64,000 bases of DNA from Arthrobacter citreus (GTDB taxonomy: Bacteria > Actinomycetota > Actinomycetes > Actinomycetales > Micrococcaceae), in NCBI RefSeq assembly GCF_009192745.1, contig NZ_VTFV01000002.1, positions 744,001 through 808,000 of the forward strand, in the 5' to 3' direction. How positions within the stretch are numbered: the stretch's first letter is position 1; every line of letters begins with the position of its first letter. This document shows positions 28,373 to 37,285 of this stretch, piece by piece. Both the position numbers and the translations under genes were made by a program. The notes beneath the pieces are model-generated. The model worked only from the letters and a program-made list of their open reading frames with translations, searched no databases and was not told where the DNA came from.

Positions 28373-29781
28373 AGCCGGCGGGCAAAGCCGTCATCGCGCT
28401 GACCGCGTGCTGCATCGCCCAGTTCGTCCTGACGGTCAACGGCTCGATCGTGAGCATCGTCCTTCCCGACATTGCGAGGGAGTTCGGCTCCTCGATGACG
28501 TTGCTGCAGTGGACGGTAGGAGTCTACGTCCTCGCTTTCGCGTGCCTCCTGACAGCGGCGGGCAACATGGCCGACCGGCTCGGCCGCCGCCGCATCCTGA
28601 TCGCCGGACTCGCCGTAATCCTGATCGGCTCCCTGGTCTGCGCGCTGAGTTCCGATGCCGCTGTGCTCATCGCCGGGCGCGTCGTGCAGGCCGTCGGCGC
28701 AGCAATGCTCGCTTCGTCGGGGCTCGCCGCTGTCTCGGCCGAGTCAACCGTCACCGCGGTGCGGGTCCGCGCGATCGCGTGGTGGGCCGCGATTGGCGGT
28801 GTCGCCCTGGCCGCCGGACCCTTCATCGGTGGCGTCCTCAGCGAGTACTTCGGATGGCGCGGCGTGTTCTGGATGAGCGTCCCGGTCGCCCTCATCGGCC
28901 TGATCCTGGTGCCGGTCTCCGTCAAGGAGTCACGCAACCCCTCGCCGCAGCCGTTCGATGCCGTCGGGCAGATCCTGCTGTCGGGGTTCCTCGCTGCGCT
29001 GGCCTTCGCGATGATCGAGGGCACGCAGCTTGGCTGGACCTCGGCGCCTATCCTGATCGCGCTCGGGGCCGCGGCTGTGCTCCTCACTGTCGGGCTGCTG
29101 CGTGCCCGGCGCCGGCCGGATCCCCTGATCCCGCTCCGGCTCTTCGCCGACCGCCCCTTCGTCCGGGCCTCGCTCACCTCGATCATCGGCTTCGCCGCCG
29201 CCGCAGGCTTCTTCTATGTCGCCCCGCAGTATCTGCGCTCGATCCGCGGGGAGAGCGCGCTGGAGGCGGGCATCTTCCTCCTGCCGCTCGCGATCGCCGC
29301 TCTGGCTTCCGCCCAGCTGTCCGGGCGGATCGTCGCGGCCGGGCGGGCGGGCCAGGACCTGGTGGCGGGCGGAGTGGTCATGGCACTCGGTTCGGTGATG
29401 CTGCTGGTGTGGTCGGACGGCTCGCTGTGGGTGGTCGCGGCGGCGTTCATCATCTTCGGATTCGGCTACGGACTGCTCAACGATCCGCTCAGCGTGGAGG
29501 AGCTCGCATCGCTTCCCGACTCGGAGGCGGGCCTGGCTTCGTCGCTGTTCTCGACGTCGAAGCAGACCGGTCAGCTCTTCGGCATCGCGGCGGTGGGCAC
29601 CATCCTGTCCGCGGCCTCGCCGGACTTCGCGCCAGCCTACCGCGATGCGGGCGGGTGGGGCTGGGCTGCACTGGTAGTCTGCGGCGTCGCGGTCTCCGCC
29701 CTCAATGTCCCGTCCCTGGGAAGCCGCGCCAAACCGATCCGCACCCGCACCACCACGACACCGGACGGGCCTTCCCGTTAA
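28369..29781 (+). CDS. MFS transporter, DHA2 family (probably acquired)
   Basis: A 470-residue membrane protein with about 14 helices. It has the DHA2 start LTVNGSIVSIVLPDIAREFG, the loop motif GNMADRLGRRRILIAGL and motif C AAGPFIGGVLSEYFG. It probably exports a drug or small organic compound. Its codon use differs from its neighbours: TCG for serine and GCG for alanine are frequent, where the surrounding genes favour TCC/AGC and GCC. It also interrupts a block of cytochrome/menaquinone genes, so recent transfer from another actinobacterium is likely. ATG at 28369. No regulator gene is adjacent. Confidence 0.85.
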   Translation: MKPAGKAVIALTACCIAQFVLTVNGSIVSIVLPDIAREFGSSMTLLQWTVGVYVLAFACLLTAAGNMADRLGRRRILIAGLAVILIGSLVCALSSDAAVLIAGRVVQAVGAAMLASSGLAAVSAESTVTAVRVRAIAWWAAIGGVALAAGPFIGGVLSEYFGWRGVFWMSVPVALIGLILVPVSVKESRNPSPQPFDAVGQILLSGFLAALAFAMIEGTQLGWTSAPILIALGAAAVLLTVGLLRARRRPDPLIPLRLFADRPFVRASLTSIIGFAAAAGFFYVAPQYLRSIRGESALEAGIFLLPLAIAALASAQLSGRIVAAGRAGQDLVAGGVVMALGSVMLLVWSDGSLWVVAAAFIIFGFGYGLLNDPLSVEELASLPDSEAGLASSLFSTSKQTGQLFGIAAVGTILSAASPDFAPAYRDAGGWGWAALVVCGVAVSALNVPSLGSRAKPIRTRTTTTPDGPSR

Positions 29782-29787
29782 AGGCGG

Positions 29788-30165
29788 CTAGCTGCTGCTG
29801 GGCTTCTCGTCGTCGTTCTGCTTGGAGCGCTTCTCACGGTCGGCGATTTCCTGCTCGCGGCGCTTGAGCTCTTCTTCCTTCGCCTTCTGCCGGCGTCGGA
29901 TCTCCAGGTTGCGGAGGAACTCGGGATCGTCGTCCGGGGCGGTGGGACGCCGGGGCGCGCGGGGCTTGGGCTCAGGTCCGTGGCCGGGGCGGCCAAAAAG
30001 GAACCAGAGGATCGCGCCAAGGACCGGCAGCAGCAGGATCACCGCGAGCCAGAAAGGTTTGGAGATGCTGCGCACTTCATGGGCCCGGGACATAAGGCAG
30101 TCGATGACGGCGTAGATAATTACGGCTGCGACGACGATGACGCCGAGGAGTACGAAGCGGGGCAT
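29788..30165 (-). CDS. Small membrane protein, phospholipase D N-terminal-like (PLDc_N) domain
   Basis: A 125-residue protein. Two transmembrane helices (FVLLGVIVVAAVIIYAVIDCL and PFWLAVILLLPVLGAILWFLF) flank the loop SRAHEVRSISK, the pattern of the PLDc_N domain. A cytosolic coiled-coil-like tail rich in Glu, Lys and Arg follows (EIRRRQKAKEEELKRREQEI). It has no phospholipase catalytic motif. ATG at 30165. In related genomes it accompanies the menA/DUF4229 region. Function unknown. Confidence 0.8.
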   Translation of the reverse strand: MPRFVLLGVIVVAAVIIYAVIDCLMSRAHEVRSISKPFWLAVILLLPVLGAILWFLFGRPGHGPEPKPRAPRRPTAPDDDPEFLRNLEIRRRQKAKEEELKRREQEIADREKRSKQNDDEKPSSS

Positions 30166-30283
30166 GCCACCCAGTGTAGTGGAGCCAGCTGGAGGCGGCC
30201 TGAATGGTTTCCAAAGGCACCCAATTCGTGATCCCGTGAACTGTCTGGGAACCGGATCAGGTGCGTACCCGTAGAATGGGGAC

Positions 30284-30592
30284 GTGGCTTTCTGGAAATT
30301 TACCGCTCTCCGCCTTGGTCTGGTGGCAATCTTCTTCGTTGCAGGCATTTACCTGCAGCTTGGGCTGGTGCTGTCTGCCATCGTCTCTGCCGTCCTGGCG
30401 TGGTGCGTGACGTACCTGTTCTTCCGGGACATGCGCGACGCCGCGGCCGTAGGCCTGCAGAGCCGCTTCAGTGAAAAGACGCCTCCCTCCCGTAACCGTG
30501 CCGAGCTGGACGACTCCGCTGCCGAGGACTCGCTGCATGACGCGAACCCCGACGTCACCATCGACGCCGACCGCAAGCCCCGCGAAAACTAA
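30284..30592 (+). CDS. DUF4229 domain-containing membrane protein
   Basis: A 102-residue protein with two transmembrane helices at the N-terminus (ALRLGLVAIFFVAGIYLQLGL and VLSAIVSAVLAWCVTYLFF) and a polar acidic tail. It matches the actinobacterial DUF4229 family, whose function is not known. GTG start at 30284 after GGGGAC. The divergent neighbour is the PLDc_N protein, with about 118 bp between the starts. Confidence 0.8.
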   Translation: MAFWKFTALRLGLVAIFFVAGIYLQLGLVLSAIVSAVLAWCVTYLFFRDMRDAAAVGLQSRFSEKTPPSRNRAELDDSAAEDSLHDANPDVTIDADRKPREN

Positions 30593-30679
30593 CCCACCCC
30601 TGCCTCCGCCGGCATCTTTGCTAGGGTCGACGGACAGTATTGCCCGGCTTCAGCCGCCGGGCCGCGGCAGGGGGAGCGC

Positions 30680-31741
30680 TTGGAGAATTCAGAACTGAAG
30701 GACCGCCCTGGGCAGGGCGAAATCGCCTACAACCGGCGTTGGCTGATTGGTCTTGTAACCGGACTCTTCGCACTCGGAATTGCTGCGGCGGCATGGATGG
30801 CGAGCGTGGCCGGCCGCCTGCCCGATCCGATGGCAAGCCACTGGGGCCCGAACGGCGTGGACGGTTACATGTCCCTCTGGGGCAACGCAGGTATTGCCGT
30901 GTTCGTCGGCGGGGGCAGTGGAGCGCTCATTGCCGGACTGTCCATCCTGACCCGCGGCTATTCGGCTTTTACTGCCCGGCTCGGTGTTGGCTTCGGAGTC
31001 GGTTTCGGAATGCTCATGACGGGCCTGGCGGTGGCTGTCGCCGCAGGCCAGCTCGATCTGGCAGACGCCTCACAGGCGGAGATCTCCGGTCCGGTGATGT
31101 GGGCTGCCGCCGTGGCCGGCTGCATTGCCGGTGGCGTGAGCGGCTGGCTGTACCGGCCCGCAGAAGTGGACCGGACTCCCAGCCCGGCTACGGACGCTGC
31201 GGCGGCTGAGGCAGCCAGTGAAGAGTCGGCCCTGGCCGCCGATGCGCGCCGGGCCGCTGCCAGCGGGGAAAGCCTGGTCATCAAGGTCTCCATGGGACCG
31301 GCCAAGTGGCTGCTCTGCCTCGGAACCGGCGCAGTAGTTGCGCTGAGCCTGGTGTTCCTCCATCCCGCCCTGGCCCTGCTGGGGATTCCAACCGCCGTGC
31401 TGCTGTGGATCTTCTGCTCGGGCAAGGCCGTGATTGACGACGCCGGCGTGCGGGTGTTGGCTGGCGGGTTCTGGAAGCTGATGCCGCTTTCCCACAGAGA
31501 GATCCAGGCGGCTTCCGTCCAGGACATCCAGGCGATGGACTTTGGCGGCTGGGGCTACCGGCTGACCGGCGGCAGCGTCGGCTTCATCATGCGCAGCGGT
31601 CCGGCCCTGGTCCTGACGGCAGGATTCAAGCAGCGTTTCGTGATCTCGATGCCCGACGCCGGGACTGCCGCCCTCGCCTGCGCGCTGGTAAACGCGCACC
31701 GGACTGGCCTCCGGGATGAATCCCGCCCACCTGGGGTCTGA
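30680..31741 (+). CDS. DUF1648-type membrane protein
   Basis: A 353-residue membrane protein. The segment LPDPMASHWGPNGVDGYMS after the first helix is the hallmark of DUF1648 proteins (SdpI-like). Further helices follow (AGIAVFVGGGSGALIAGLSIL, VGFGVGFGMLMTGLAVAVAAG, WAAAVAGCIAGGVSGWLY). An alanine-rich cytosolic linker and two more helices lead to a C-terminal domain resembling a bacterial PH-like fold. The TTG start at 30680 follows GGGGAGCGC. Neighbouring two-component genes might control it, but this is a guess from position. Confidence 0.72.
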   Translation: MENSELKDRPGQGEIAYNRRWLIGLVTGLFALGIAAAAWMASVAGRLPDPMASHWGPNGVDGYMSLWGNAGIAVFVGGGSGALIAGLSILTRGYSAFTARLGVGFGVGFGMLMTGLAVAVAAGQLDLADASQAEISGPVMWAAAVAGCIAGGVSGWLYRPAEVDRTPSPATDAAAAEAASEESALAADARRAAASGESLVIKVSMGPAKWLLCLGTGAVVALSLVFLHPALALLGIPTAVLLWIFCSGKAVIDDAGVRVLAGGFWKLMPLSHREIQAASVQDIQAMDFGGWGYRLTGGSVGFIMRSGPALVLTAGFKQRFVISMPDAGTAALACALVNAHRTGLRDESRPPGV

Positions 31742-31803
31742 ATTGACGGCTCCATGCCGGGTTTCGCCACTTTGGGTCCCTAAGCGTCGCTAGGGTGGCT
31801 GCT

Positions 31804-33168
31804 ATGAGGTCACTTCTCTCCATCTCAAGGCGCTGGGCGGCTCCTGCTGCGGCTGCTGTCTTTTTCGTCGCCTGGTGTGTGGCCGAGTGGGGAGAGATGG
31901 GGCCGATCATCGGTTTCTTTCCGACCTATTGGACTGGAACCGTGCCGCTGCTGGTGCTGACGGCGGCAATCGGGACAGCCGTCCGCTGGCCTGTCCTGTC
32001 TCTTTGCCTGACTGCGCTGCTCCTGCTGGGCCAGCTCTTGCGCGCCGTATCATCGATGGATTCCTCGCATTGGGCCATGTATGTTGGCTCGTTTATAGCG
32101 CTGGGCCTGATCGCCTGGACCGGCAGCAGGCGGATACGGATTATCGCCGCCCTCTCCAACGTCTTCTTCGCTGCCGTGATGACCTTCCTGATGCTCTCGT
32201 GGCGCTATGGGCACGGCCGCGGATTCGGGGCGGACTGGCTTCCTACGTTTTATGCCGGCGACAGGGCAACCCTGGCAACCTTCGCACCCCAGCTGTTCCT
32301 GCAGCTTCTTCTTATCGCAGGGTCGTTTTTCGCCGCAGGCCTGCTGCTGGCACTGGTCCAGGAACGGGGAAGTCTGTTCCGGGCCCGTGAGCTGGCCCAG
32401 TCCACGTTGAAGGACCGTGAAATCGACCTGGTGGTGGAGCAGGAACGGACCCGCATCTCCCGCGACCTCCATGATGTCCTGGCACATTCTCTGGCAGTCA
32501 TCGCCGCGCAGGCTGATGGCGCACGCTATTCGGTGAAAGACCAGCCCGAACCGGTGCTCAAGGCGCTGGAAACCATCGCCTCATCCGCCCGGAGCGCCCT
32601 GGTGGATGCCCAGCGGGTCATCGAGGGAGTCGAGGATGACGGGATGAGAGCACCGCAGCCGAGGCTGAATGACATCACAGAGCTTATTGACGGCATGAGC
32701 AGCAGCCTGGAAATCACCCGGGGGACGTCCGGGCACCCAGTCGATCTCTCCGACGGCCAGCAGCTTGCCGTCTTCCGGATTGTGCAGGAATGCCTGACTA
32801 ATGCCTTGAAGCATGTGGGCCGGGGAACAACGGTCCGTCTGCACTTCGACTGGAGCGGTCCGGGACTGACGATGCACGCGGCCTCGGGCCTGCCGGAGCG
32901 CCACGGGTCAGAGGAGGCCCAGGCGCGCCGGCCGGGGCGGGGGATACCCGGGATGCGGGAACGTGCGCATCTGGCCGGCGGCTGGCTTACGGCGGGTCCG
33001 GATGGAGAGCAGTTCCGGGTGACTCTGTTCCTGCCGTACGGCCCGGGGGAGAACCGTCCCGCTGCGGCAAGCCTGGCTGAAGACCCGGCACCTGACGAGC
33101 CGGAGCACGAAGACGCGACAAGGCTCGCCTTGAGCACTGGCGAAGAACGGAATAACAAGAATGCCTGA
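31804..33168 (+). CDS. Two-component sensor histidine kinase (NarL/DesK class)
   Basis: About 454 residues. Five to six membrane helices span residues 10-180 and a coiled dimerisation segment follows. The HisKA_3 phospho-acceptor motif is ERTRISRDLHDVLAHSLAVI with the phosphorylated histidine at about 223, and the ATPase N-box is VQECLTNALKH. The usual Asp-x-Gly-x-Gly ATP box is not clear: the expected place reads LTMHAASGLPERHG. The final GIPGMRERAHLAGG is normal for the class. The signal is unknown. The gene overlaps the response regulator by eight bases. ATG at 31804 is preferred over a GTG at 31795. Confidence 0.88.
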   Translation: MRSLLSISRRWAAPAAAAVFFVAWCVAEWGEMGPIIGFFPTYWTGTVPLLVLTAAIGTAVRWPVLSLCLTALLLLGQLLRAVSSMDSSHWAMYVGSFIALGLIAWTGSRRIRIIAALSNVFFAAVMTFLMLSWRYGHGRGFGADWLPTFYAGDRATLATFAPQLFLQLLLIAGSFFAAGLLLALVQERGSLFRARELAQSTLKDREIDLVVEQERTRISRDLHDVLAHSLAVIAAQADGARYSVKDQPEPVLKALETIASSARSALVDAQRVIEGVEDDGMRAPQPRLNDITELIDGMSSSLEITRGTSGHPVDLSDGQQLAVFRIVQECLTNALKHVGRGTTVRLHFDWSGPGLTMHAASGLPERHGSEEAQARRPGRGIPGMRERAHLAGGWLTAGPDGEQFRVTLFLPYGPGENRPAAASLAEDPAPDEPEHEDATRLALSTGEERNNKNA

Positions 33169-33844
33169 GTCGAATACGCGGATCTCGGTAGCGCTGGTCG
33201 ATGACCAGCCCCTGTTCCTGGCCGGGATCCGGATGCTGGTGGAGAGCCAGAAGGACATGGTTTTCAGCTGGGAGGCCGGCGATGGACTGAAAGCGGCAGA
33301 GCTGGCCGCCGAACTGCGCCCCGACGTGATCTTGATGGACCTGCGCATGCCGGTCGTTGATGGGGTGGAGGCCACCCGTCGAATTGTTGCCGAAGCGGAG
33401 GGCACGGGATCAGACCCGCCCCGGATCATTGCCTTGACAACTTTCAACCGTGACCAGGCCGTTGTCCAGGCCGTTCAGGCCGGAGCCAGCGGCTACCTGT
33501 TGAAGAGCGCCGAACCCGAGTTCCTCCTCGCAGCGATCAGGACAGTGCACACTGGCTACTCGGTGATCGCACCGGGATCGATCCACTCGCTGTTCGAGCA
33601 TGCGGCCCGCAGTGCTCTTCCCCGGGAACCGGATCTGTCCGCTATCGAGGTGCTCTCGGCGCGGGAGAGGGATGTGTTCCTGCTGGCCGCCAAAGGGCTG
33701 AGCAACCAGGAGATAGCGCAGAGCCTTTTCATCTCGGAAGCCACGGTCAAATCCCACCTGAGGAATGTGCTCGACAAATTGGAACTGCGTACCCGGATCC
33801 AGCTGGTGTCCTTCGCCCACGAGCACCGATTGCTGGGTACCTGA
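33161..33844 (+). CDS. NarL/LuxR-type response regulator
   Basis: A 227-residue regulator, partner of the kinase encoded just upstream. The receiver domain has acidic residues in VALVDDQPL, the phospho-acceptor Asp60 in DVILMDLRMP, a Thr in ALTTF and Lys in GYLLKS. The C-terminal LuxR helix-turn-helix reads LSARERDVFLLAAKGLSNQEIAQSLFISEATVKSHL. Targets are unknown; the DUF1648 protein upstream or nearby exporters are possibilities only. Confidence 0.92.
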   Translation: MPESNTRISVALVDDQPLFLAGIRMLVESQKDMVFSWEAGDGLKAAELAAELRPDVILMDLRMPVVDGVEATRRIVAEAEGTGSDPPRIIALTTFNRDQAVVQAVQAGASGYLLKSAEPEFLLAAIRTVHTGYSVIAPGSIHSLFEHAARSALPREPDLSAIEVLSARERDVFLLAAKGLSNQEIAQSLFISEATVKSHLRNVLDKLELRTRIQLVSFAHEHRLLGT

Positions 33845-33953
33845 GGTGGAAGGGGGCAGGCGGATTCCGCGGGGACGGCAGTGTGTGTCCGGCCACCTGG
33901 GTGTCCTGGCGGCAGCAGCACACGCTCTTTCCTGGTTTGGTGCGGGCGCACTT

Positions 33954-34193
33954 ATGGCGGCATCAGGCATGGGAACCTCGAACGGATGGAACCAGGCTGC
34001 CTGGATTGTCATCCTCGTTGTGCTGCTCGGATCTGCTGCCCTGCTGCTGGGCGTAGTCCTCGGCGTCGTCCGTTCCGGCCCGCCGGGGCTGCGCCCCGCC
34101 AATGTTCCGGTGTTAGGCCAGCAGCCGGGTCAGCACCAGCGCCAGGCCGTAGATCACGCTGAAGCCAAGGTTGATCAGGCCGGTCTGCTTTAG
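33954..34193 (+). CDS. Possible small single-span membrane protein overlapping menA
   Basis: A 79-residue frame starting MAASGMGTSNGWNQ, with one strong transmembrane helix (AAWIVILVVLLGSAALLLGVVLGVV). Its last 27 codons overlap the 3' end of menA on the other strand, where the frame is forced by menA coding. An in-frame GTG at 33846 directly follows the response regulator stop. Small one-helix proteins are common in this setting, but no family is recognised and the frame may not be translated. Confidence 0.35.
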   Translation: MAASGMGTSNGWNQAAWIVILVVLLGSAALLLGVVLGVVRSGPPGLRPANVPVLGQQPGQHQRQAVDHAEAKVDQAGLL

Positions 34194-34997
34194 CACCGGA
34201 ATCAGGCTGCGGCGCTTCTTGCCCTTGAGCATCAGCCAGCTCGGCATCAGGCACGCCGGCAGCAGCAGCAGGACCAGCAGCACCCAGGGGTAGTCACCCA
34301 CCAGGAGCAGCGGAAGCAGCAGTGCCAGGGCCAGCATCATCACGTAGCTGATCCGGGCGGCGTCGTCGCCCAGTCGAACGGCCAGCGTCCGTTTGCCCGA
34401 CTCCCGGTCGGTGGGGATGTCCCGCACATTGTTGGCCATCAGCAGGGCGGTGGCAATCAGCCCGGTGGAGACCGCACCGATCCAGGCGGCGGCATTGACC
34501 GAACCGGCCTGGGTGTAGGTGGTGCCCAGCGTGGCTACGAGCCCAAAGAAGACAAAGACAAAAACGTCGCCCAGGCCCAGGTACCCGTACGGGTTGCGGC
34601 CTCCGGTGTAGCCCCAGGCCGCCGCAATGCAGCCGACCCCTACGAGCAGCAGGAACCAGGCCTGGGAGAGGATCACCAGGGCAAGCCCGGCAGCCATGGC
34701 CAGGCCGAAGCAGAGGAACGCTGCGTACTTCACGTGCTTGGCAGCTGCTGCGCCGGATCCGGTGAGGCGCAGCGGGCCAACGCGGTTGTCATCGGTGCCG
34801 CGCACGCCGTCGGAATAGTCGTTGGCGTAGTTAACGCCCACTTGCAGCAGGACTGCCACCGCGGCGGCGAGCACAGCGTTGAGCCAGCGGAAGCCGCCCA
34901 GGTCGAACGCAGCCGCGGAACCGATAATCACCGGAGCAACCGCCATTGGAAGTGTCCGGGGGCGTGCCCCCTCGAACCATTGCGCCGCTGTGGCCAC
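34113..34997 (-). CDS. menA: 1,4-dihydroxy-2-naphthoate polyprenyltransferase
   Basis: Joins the prenyl chain to dihydroxynaphthoate in menaquinone synthesis, in the membrane. About 294 residues with eight or nine helices. The first Asp-rich prenyl-diphosphate motif is NYANDYSDGVRGTDD and the second is NNVRDIPTDRESGKRTLAVRLG. The GTG at 34997 is favoured since AAGGA lies seven bases upstream; the TTG at 35003 is too close to that site. With menE and menB on the same strand it forms a menaquinone gene cluster close to the menaquinol-using nitrate reductase. Confidence 0.94.
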   Translation of the reverse strand: MATAAQWFEGARPRTLPMAVAPVIIGSAAAFDLGGFRWLNAVLAAAVAVLLQVGVNYANDYSDGVRGTDDNRVGPLRLTGSGAAAAKHVKYAAFLCFGLAMAAGLALVILSQAWFLLLVGVGCIAAAWGYTGGRNPYGYLGLGDVFVFVFFGLVATLGTTYTQAGSVNAAAWIGAVSTGLIATALLMANNVRDIPTDRESGKRTLAVRLGDDAARISYVMMLALALLLPLLLVGDYPWVLLVLLLLPACLMPSWLMLKGKKRRSLIPVLKQTGLINLGFSVIYGLALVLTRLLA

Positions 34998-35113
34998 AGT
35001 CAATTCCTTCTATGTTGGCTTGGTGCTGATGCTCTCCGGCAGGAACCGCACCTGCCGGCCAGCTACATTCTCCCGCACCTCTGCCGGGAGCGCGAAAACG
35101 CCCCTCCGCGCGC

Positions 35114-35169
35114 CGAGATAGCAGAAAGTGCACGTCCCAGCGCTGAGACGTGCACTTTCTGTCATCTCG
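35114..35169. repeat. Long inverted repeat (hairpin), family member 2
   Basis: Arms 35114-35136 and 35147-35169 match at 21 of 23 positions: outer CGAGAT and CAGAAAGTGCACGTC against GACGTGCACTTTCTG and ATCTCG. The loop holds CAGCGCTG. Outer ends and the AGCGCT loop core match the element at 2040-2105, but the middle of the stem differs. It lies between menE and menA. Confidence 0.75.
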
Positions 35170-35188
35170 ATGAGAGAACAGGGCAGTC

Positions 35189-36325
35189 CTAGCCGCGGGC
35201 GGCAGCGAGCAGCCGGCGGACGGCCAGCCGGTCGGTCTTCCCTCCGGGCAGCTGGGGGAGGCGCTCGAGCTCCACTACCACCTTGGGCACGGCGGGGGCT
35301 CCGAGTGCGGAGCGGACGGCGCTGCGCAGCAGGCCCGTGTCCACGGAGCCGACGACGACGATTCCCACCACCGCGCCCCACTCCGGGTCATCCAGTCCCA
35401 TGGCCACTGCCTGATGCACCTCGGGAAGCTGTTCAGCTGCAGCGGCTACCGCAGCACCGGAGACTTTCACGCCGCCGGTGACGATCACGTCGTCGAGCCG
35501 GCCCGTCACCGTGACGATGCCGCGGGCATCCACCGAACCGGTGTCATCGGTACGGAACCAGCGCTTCCCGGAATGGAAGGCAAACCGCTCGGCGCTTAGC
35601 TCCGGCGCACCCAGGTACCCTTCGGCCAGCATATCTCCGGCGATCCAGAGCCGGCCCTGGTCCTCCTGGACCTCGACGCCGGGCAGCGGAACGCCGTCGT
35701 ACACGCAGCCCCCGGCTGTCTCGCTCATGCCGTAAGTGCGCACCACGTTCAGCCCGGACTCCGCTGCCTGCGCCAGCAGGGAACGGCTGGAGGCAGCGCC
35801 GCCGAGCAGGATCGCGTCGAACCGGCGAAGCACGGCGAGCGTGTCCGGCGCCGGATCGGTGAGCAGGCGGTGCAGCTGGGTCGGTACCAGGGACGTGAGC
35901 CGGGTCCGGTCCGTCAGCGCCTGGGCCGCCGTGGTGAAGGCCTCGGGGCTGAAGGGCGCCCCGGTGTCCATGAGCACGGGTTCGGTTCCCGCGTAGAGCG
36001 AGCGCACCAGCACCTGCACCCCGGCAATGTAGTGCACCGGCAGGGCCAGCAGCCACTGGCCGTCCCGGCCCAGATGCATCGCGGTCGCCATGGAGGACGC
36101 CGCGAGGGCATCGGTGCTGAGCATGGTCTGCTTGGGCGTACCGGTGGAGCCTGAAGTGCTGATCACCAGTGCCACGTCGTCATTGGGCAGTTCCCCGGTG
36201 AACGTCTGCGCCGGATCGGCATGCGGGGCGACGGCGGGGCCTTCCCCTGCCAGCGCGGCAGCAAGCGGCGGCAGCAGGTCCCCGGCATTGAAACCGGCCG
36301 GTGTGTGGACGGGAAGCAGTTCCAT
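35189..36325 (-). CDS. menE: o-Succinylbenzoate--CoA ligase
   Basis: Activates o-succinylbenzoate with ATP and CoA in menaquinone synthesis. The 378-residue length is typical for the short actinobacterial MenE. Adenylation motifs seen: STSGSTGTPKQTMLS (phosphate loop), YGMSETAGGCVYDG, the hinge region RTDDTGSVDARGIVTVTGRLDDVI and a C-terminal lysine in LPGGKTDRLAVRRLL. It follows menB with a six-base gap and precedes menA, all on the minus strand. Confidence 0.92.
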   Translation of the reverse strand: MELLPVHTPAGFNAGDLLPPLAAALAGEGPAVAPHADPAQTFTGELPNDDVALVISTSGSTGTPKQTMLSTDALAASSMATAMHLGRDGQWLLALPVHYIAGVQVLVRSLYAGTEPVLMDTGAPFSPEAFTTAAQALTDRTRLTSLVPTQLHRLLTDPAPDTLAVLRRFDAILLGGAASSRSLLAQAAESGLNVVRTYGMSETAGGCVYDGVPLPGVEVQEDQGRLWIAGDMLAEGYLGAPELSAERFAFHSGKRWFRTDDTGSVDARGIVTVTGRLDDVIVTGGVKVSGAAVAAAAEQLPEVHQAVAMGLDDPEWGAVVGIVVVGSVDTGLLRSAVRSALGAPAVPKVVVELERLPQLPGGKTDRLAVRRLLAAARG

Positions 36326-36331
36326 GACGTC

Positions 36332-37285
36332 CTAGAAGTAGTAGGGGAAGTTGGACCAGTCCGGGTCCCGTTTCGCCAGGAACGCTTCCTTGCCCTCCAC
36401 CGCCTCATCCGTCATGTACGCCAGCCGGGTGGCTTCGCCGGCGAAGACCTGCTGGCCAGCCAGTCCGTCGTCTGCGAGGTTGAAGGCGAACTTGAGCATG
36501 CGGATGGCCTGCGGGGACTGCCGGGCAATGTCCGCAGCGTATTCCAGGGCCACCTTTTCCAGGTTCTCGTGGTCCACCGCTTCGTTGACGGCGCCCATGG
36601 CAACCATGTCTTCGGCAGAGTATTCGCGGGCCAGGAAGAAGATTTCCCGCGCACGCTTCTGGCCGATCTGCCGGGCCAGCAGCGCCGAACCGTAGCCGGC
36701 GTCGAAACTGCCGACAGTGGCGTCGGTCTGCTTGAACTTTCCGTGCTGGCGGGAAGCGATGGTCAGGTCGGAAACAACATGCAGGCTGTGCCCGCCACCG
36801 GCTGCCCAGCCGTTGACGACGGCGATGACCACCTTGGGCATGGTGCGCATCAGGCGCTGCACTTCCAGGATGTGCAGCCGGCCGGCGCGGGCCGGATCAA
36901 TTGTTTCCTGGGTCTCGCCGTCGGCGTACCGGTACCCATCCCGGCCGCGGATCCGCTGGTCTCCGCCGGAGCAGAAGGAGTGCCCGCCGTCCTTGGGGGA
37001 GGGGCCGTTGCCGGTGAGCAGGACGGTGGCAACATCGGGAGTCATGCGGGCATGGTCCATGGCCCGGTAAAGCTCGTCCACGGTGCCCGGACGGAATGCG
37101 TTGCGTACCTCCGGGCGGTTGAAGGCGATCCGCACGGTGGGCAGGTCGCGCACCACGGCGCCGTCGGCGTCGCGCTCCACCTGCCGGTGGTAGGTCATGT
37201 CGGTGAAGTCGTCGAAGCCGCCAACCACCCTCCACTGCATGGGATCGAAGATGTCAGAGACCTGCTCGGGTAGTTGTGTGCTCAC
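36332..37285 (-). CDS. menB: 1,4-dihydroxy-2-naphthoyl-CoA synthase
   Basis: A crotonase-fold enzyme that closes the second ring of the naphthoquinone. Its 317 residues include the oxyanion-hole segment FCSGGDQRIRGRDGYRYADG and the family motif VVNGWAAGGGHSLHVVSDLT. The active-site region FKQTDATVGSFDAGYGSALLAR has an Asp where hydratases carry Glu, as in the actinobacterial MenB type. The start is a GTG at 37285. The gene is divergent from narG; the 125-bp gap between them must hold both promoters. Confidence 0.95.
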   Translation of the reverse strand: MSTQLPEQVSDIFDPMQWRVVGGFDDFTDMTYHRQVERDADGAVVRDLPTVRIAFNRPEVRNAFRPGTVDELYRAMDHARMTPDVATVLLTGNGPSPKDGGHSFCSGGDQRIRGRDGYRYADGETQETIDPARAGRLHILEVQRLMRTMPKVVIAVVNGWAAGGGHSLHVVSDLTIASRQHGKFKQTDATVGSFDAGYGSALLARQIGQKRAREIFFLAREYSAEDMVAMGAVNEAVDHENLEKVALEYAADIARQSPQAIRMLKFAFNLADDGLAGQQVFAGEATRLAYMTDEAVEGKEAFLAKRDPDWSNFPYYF

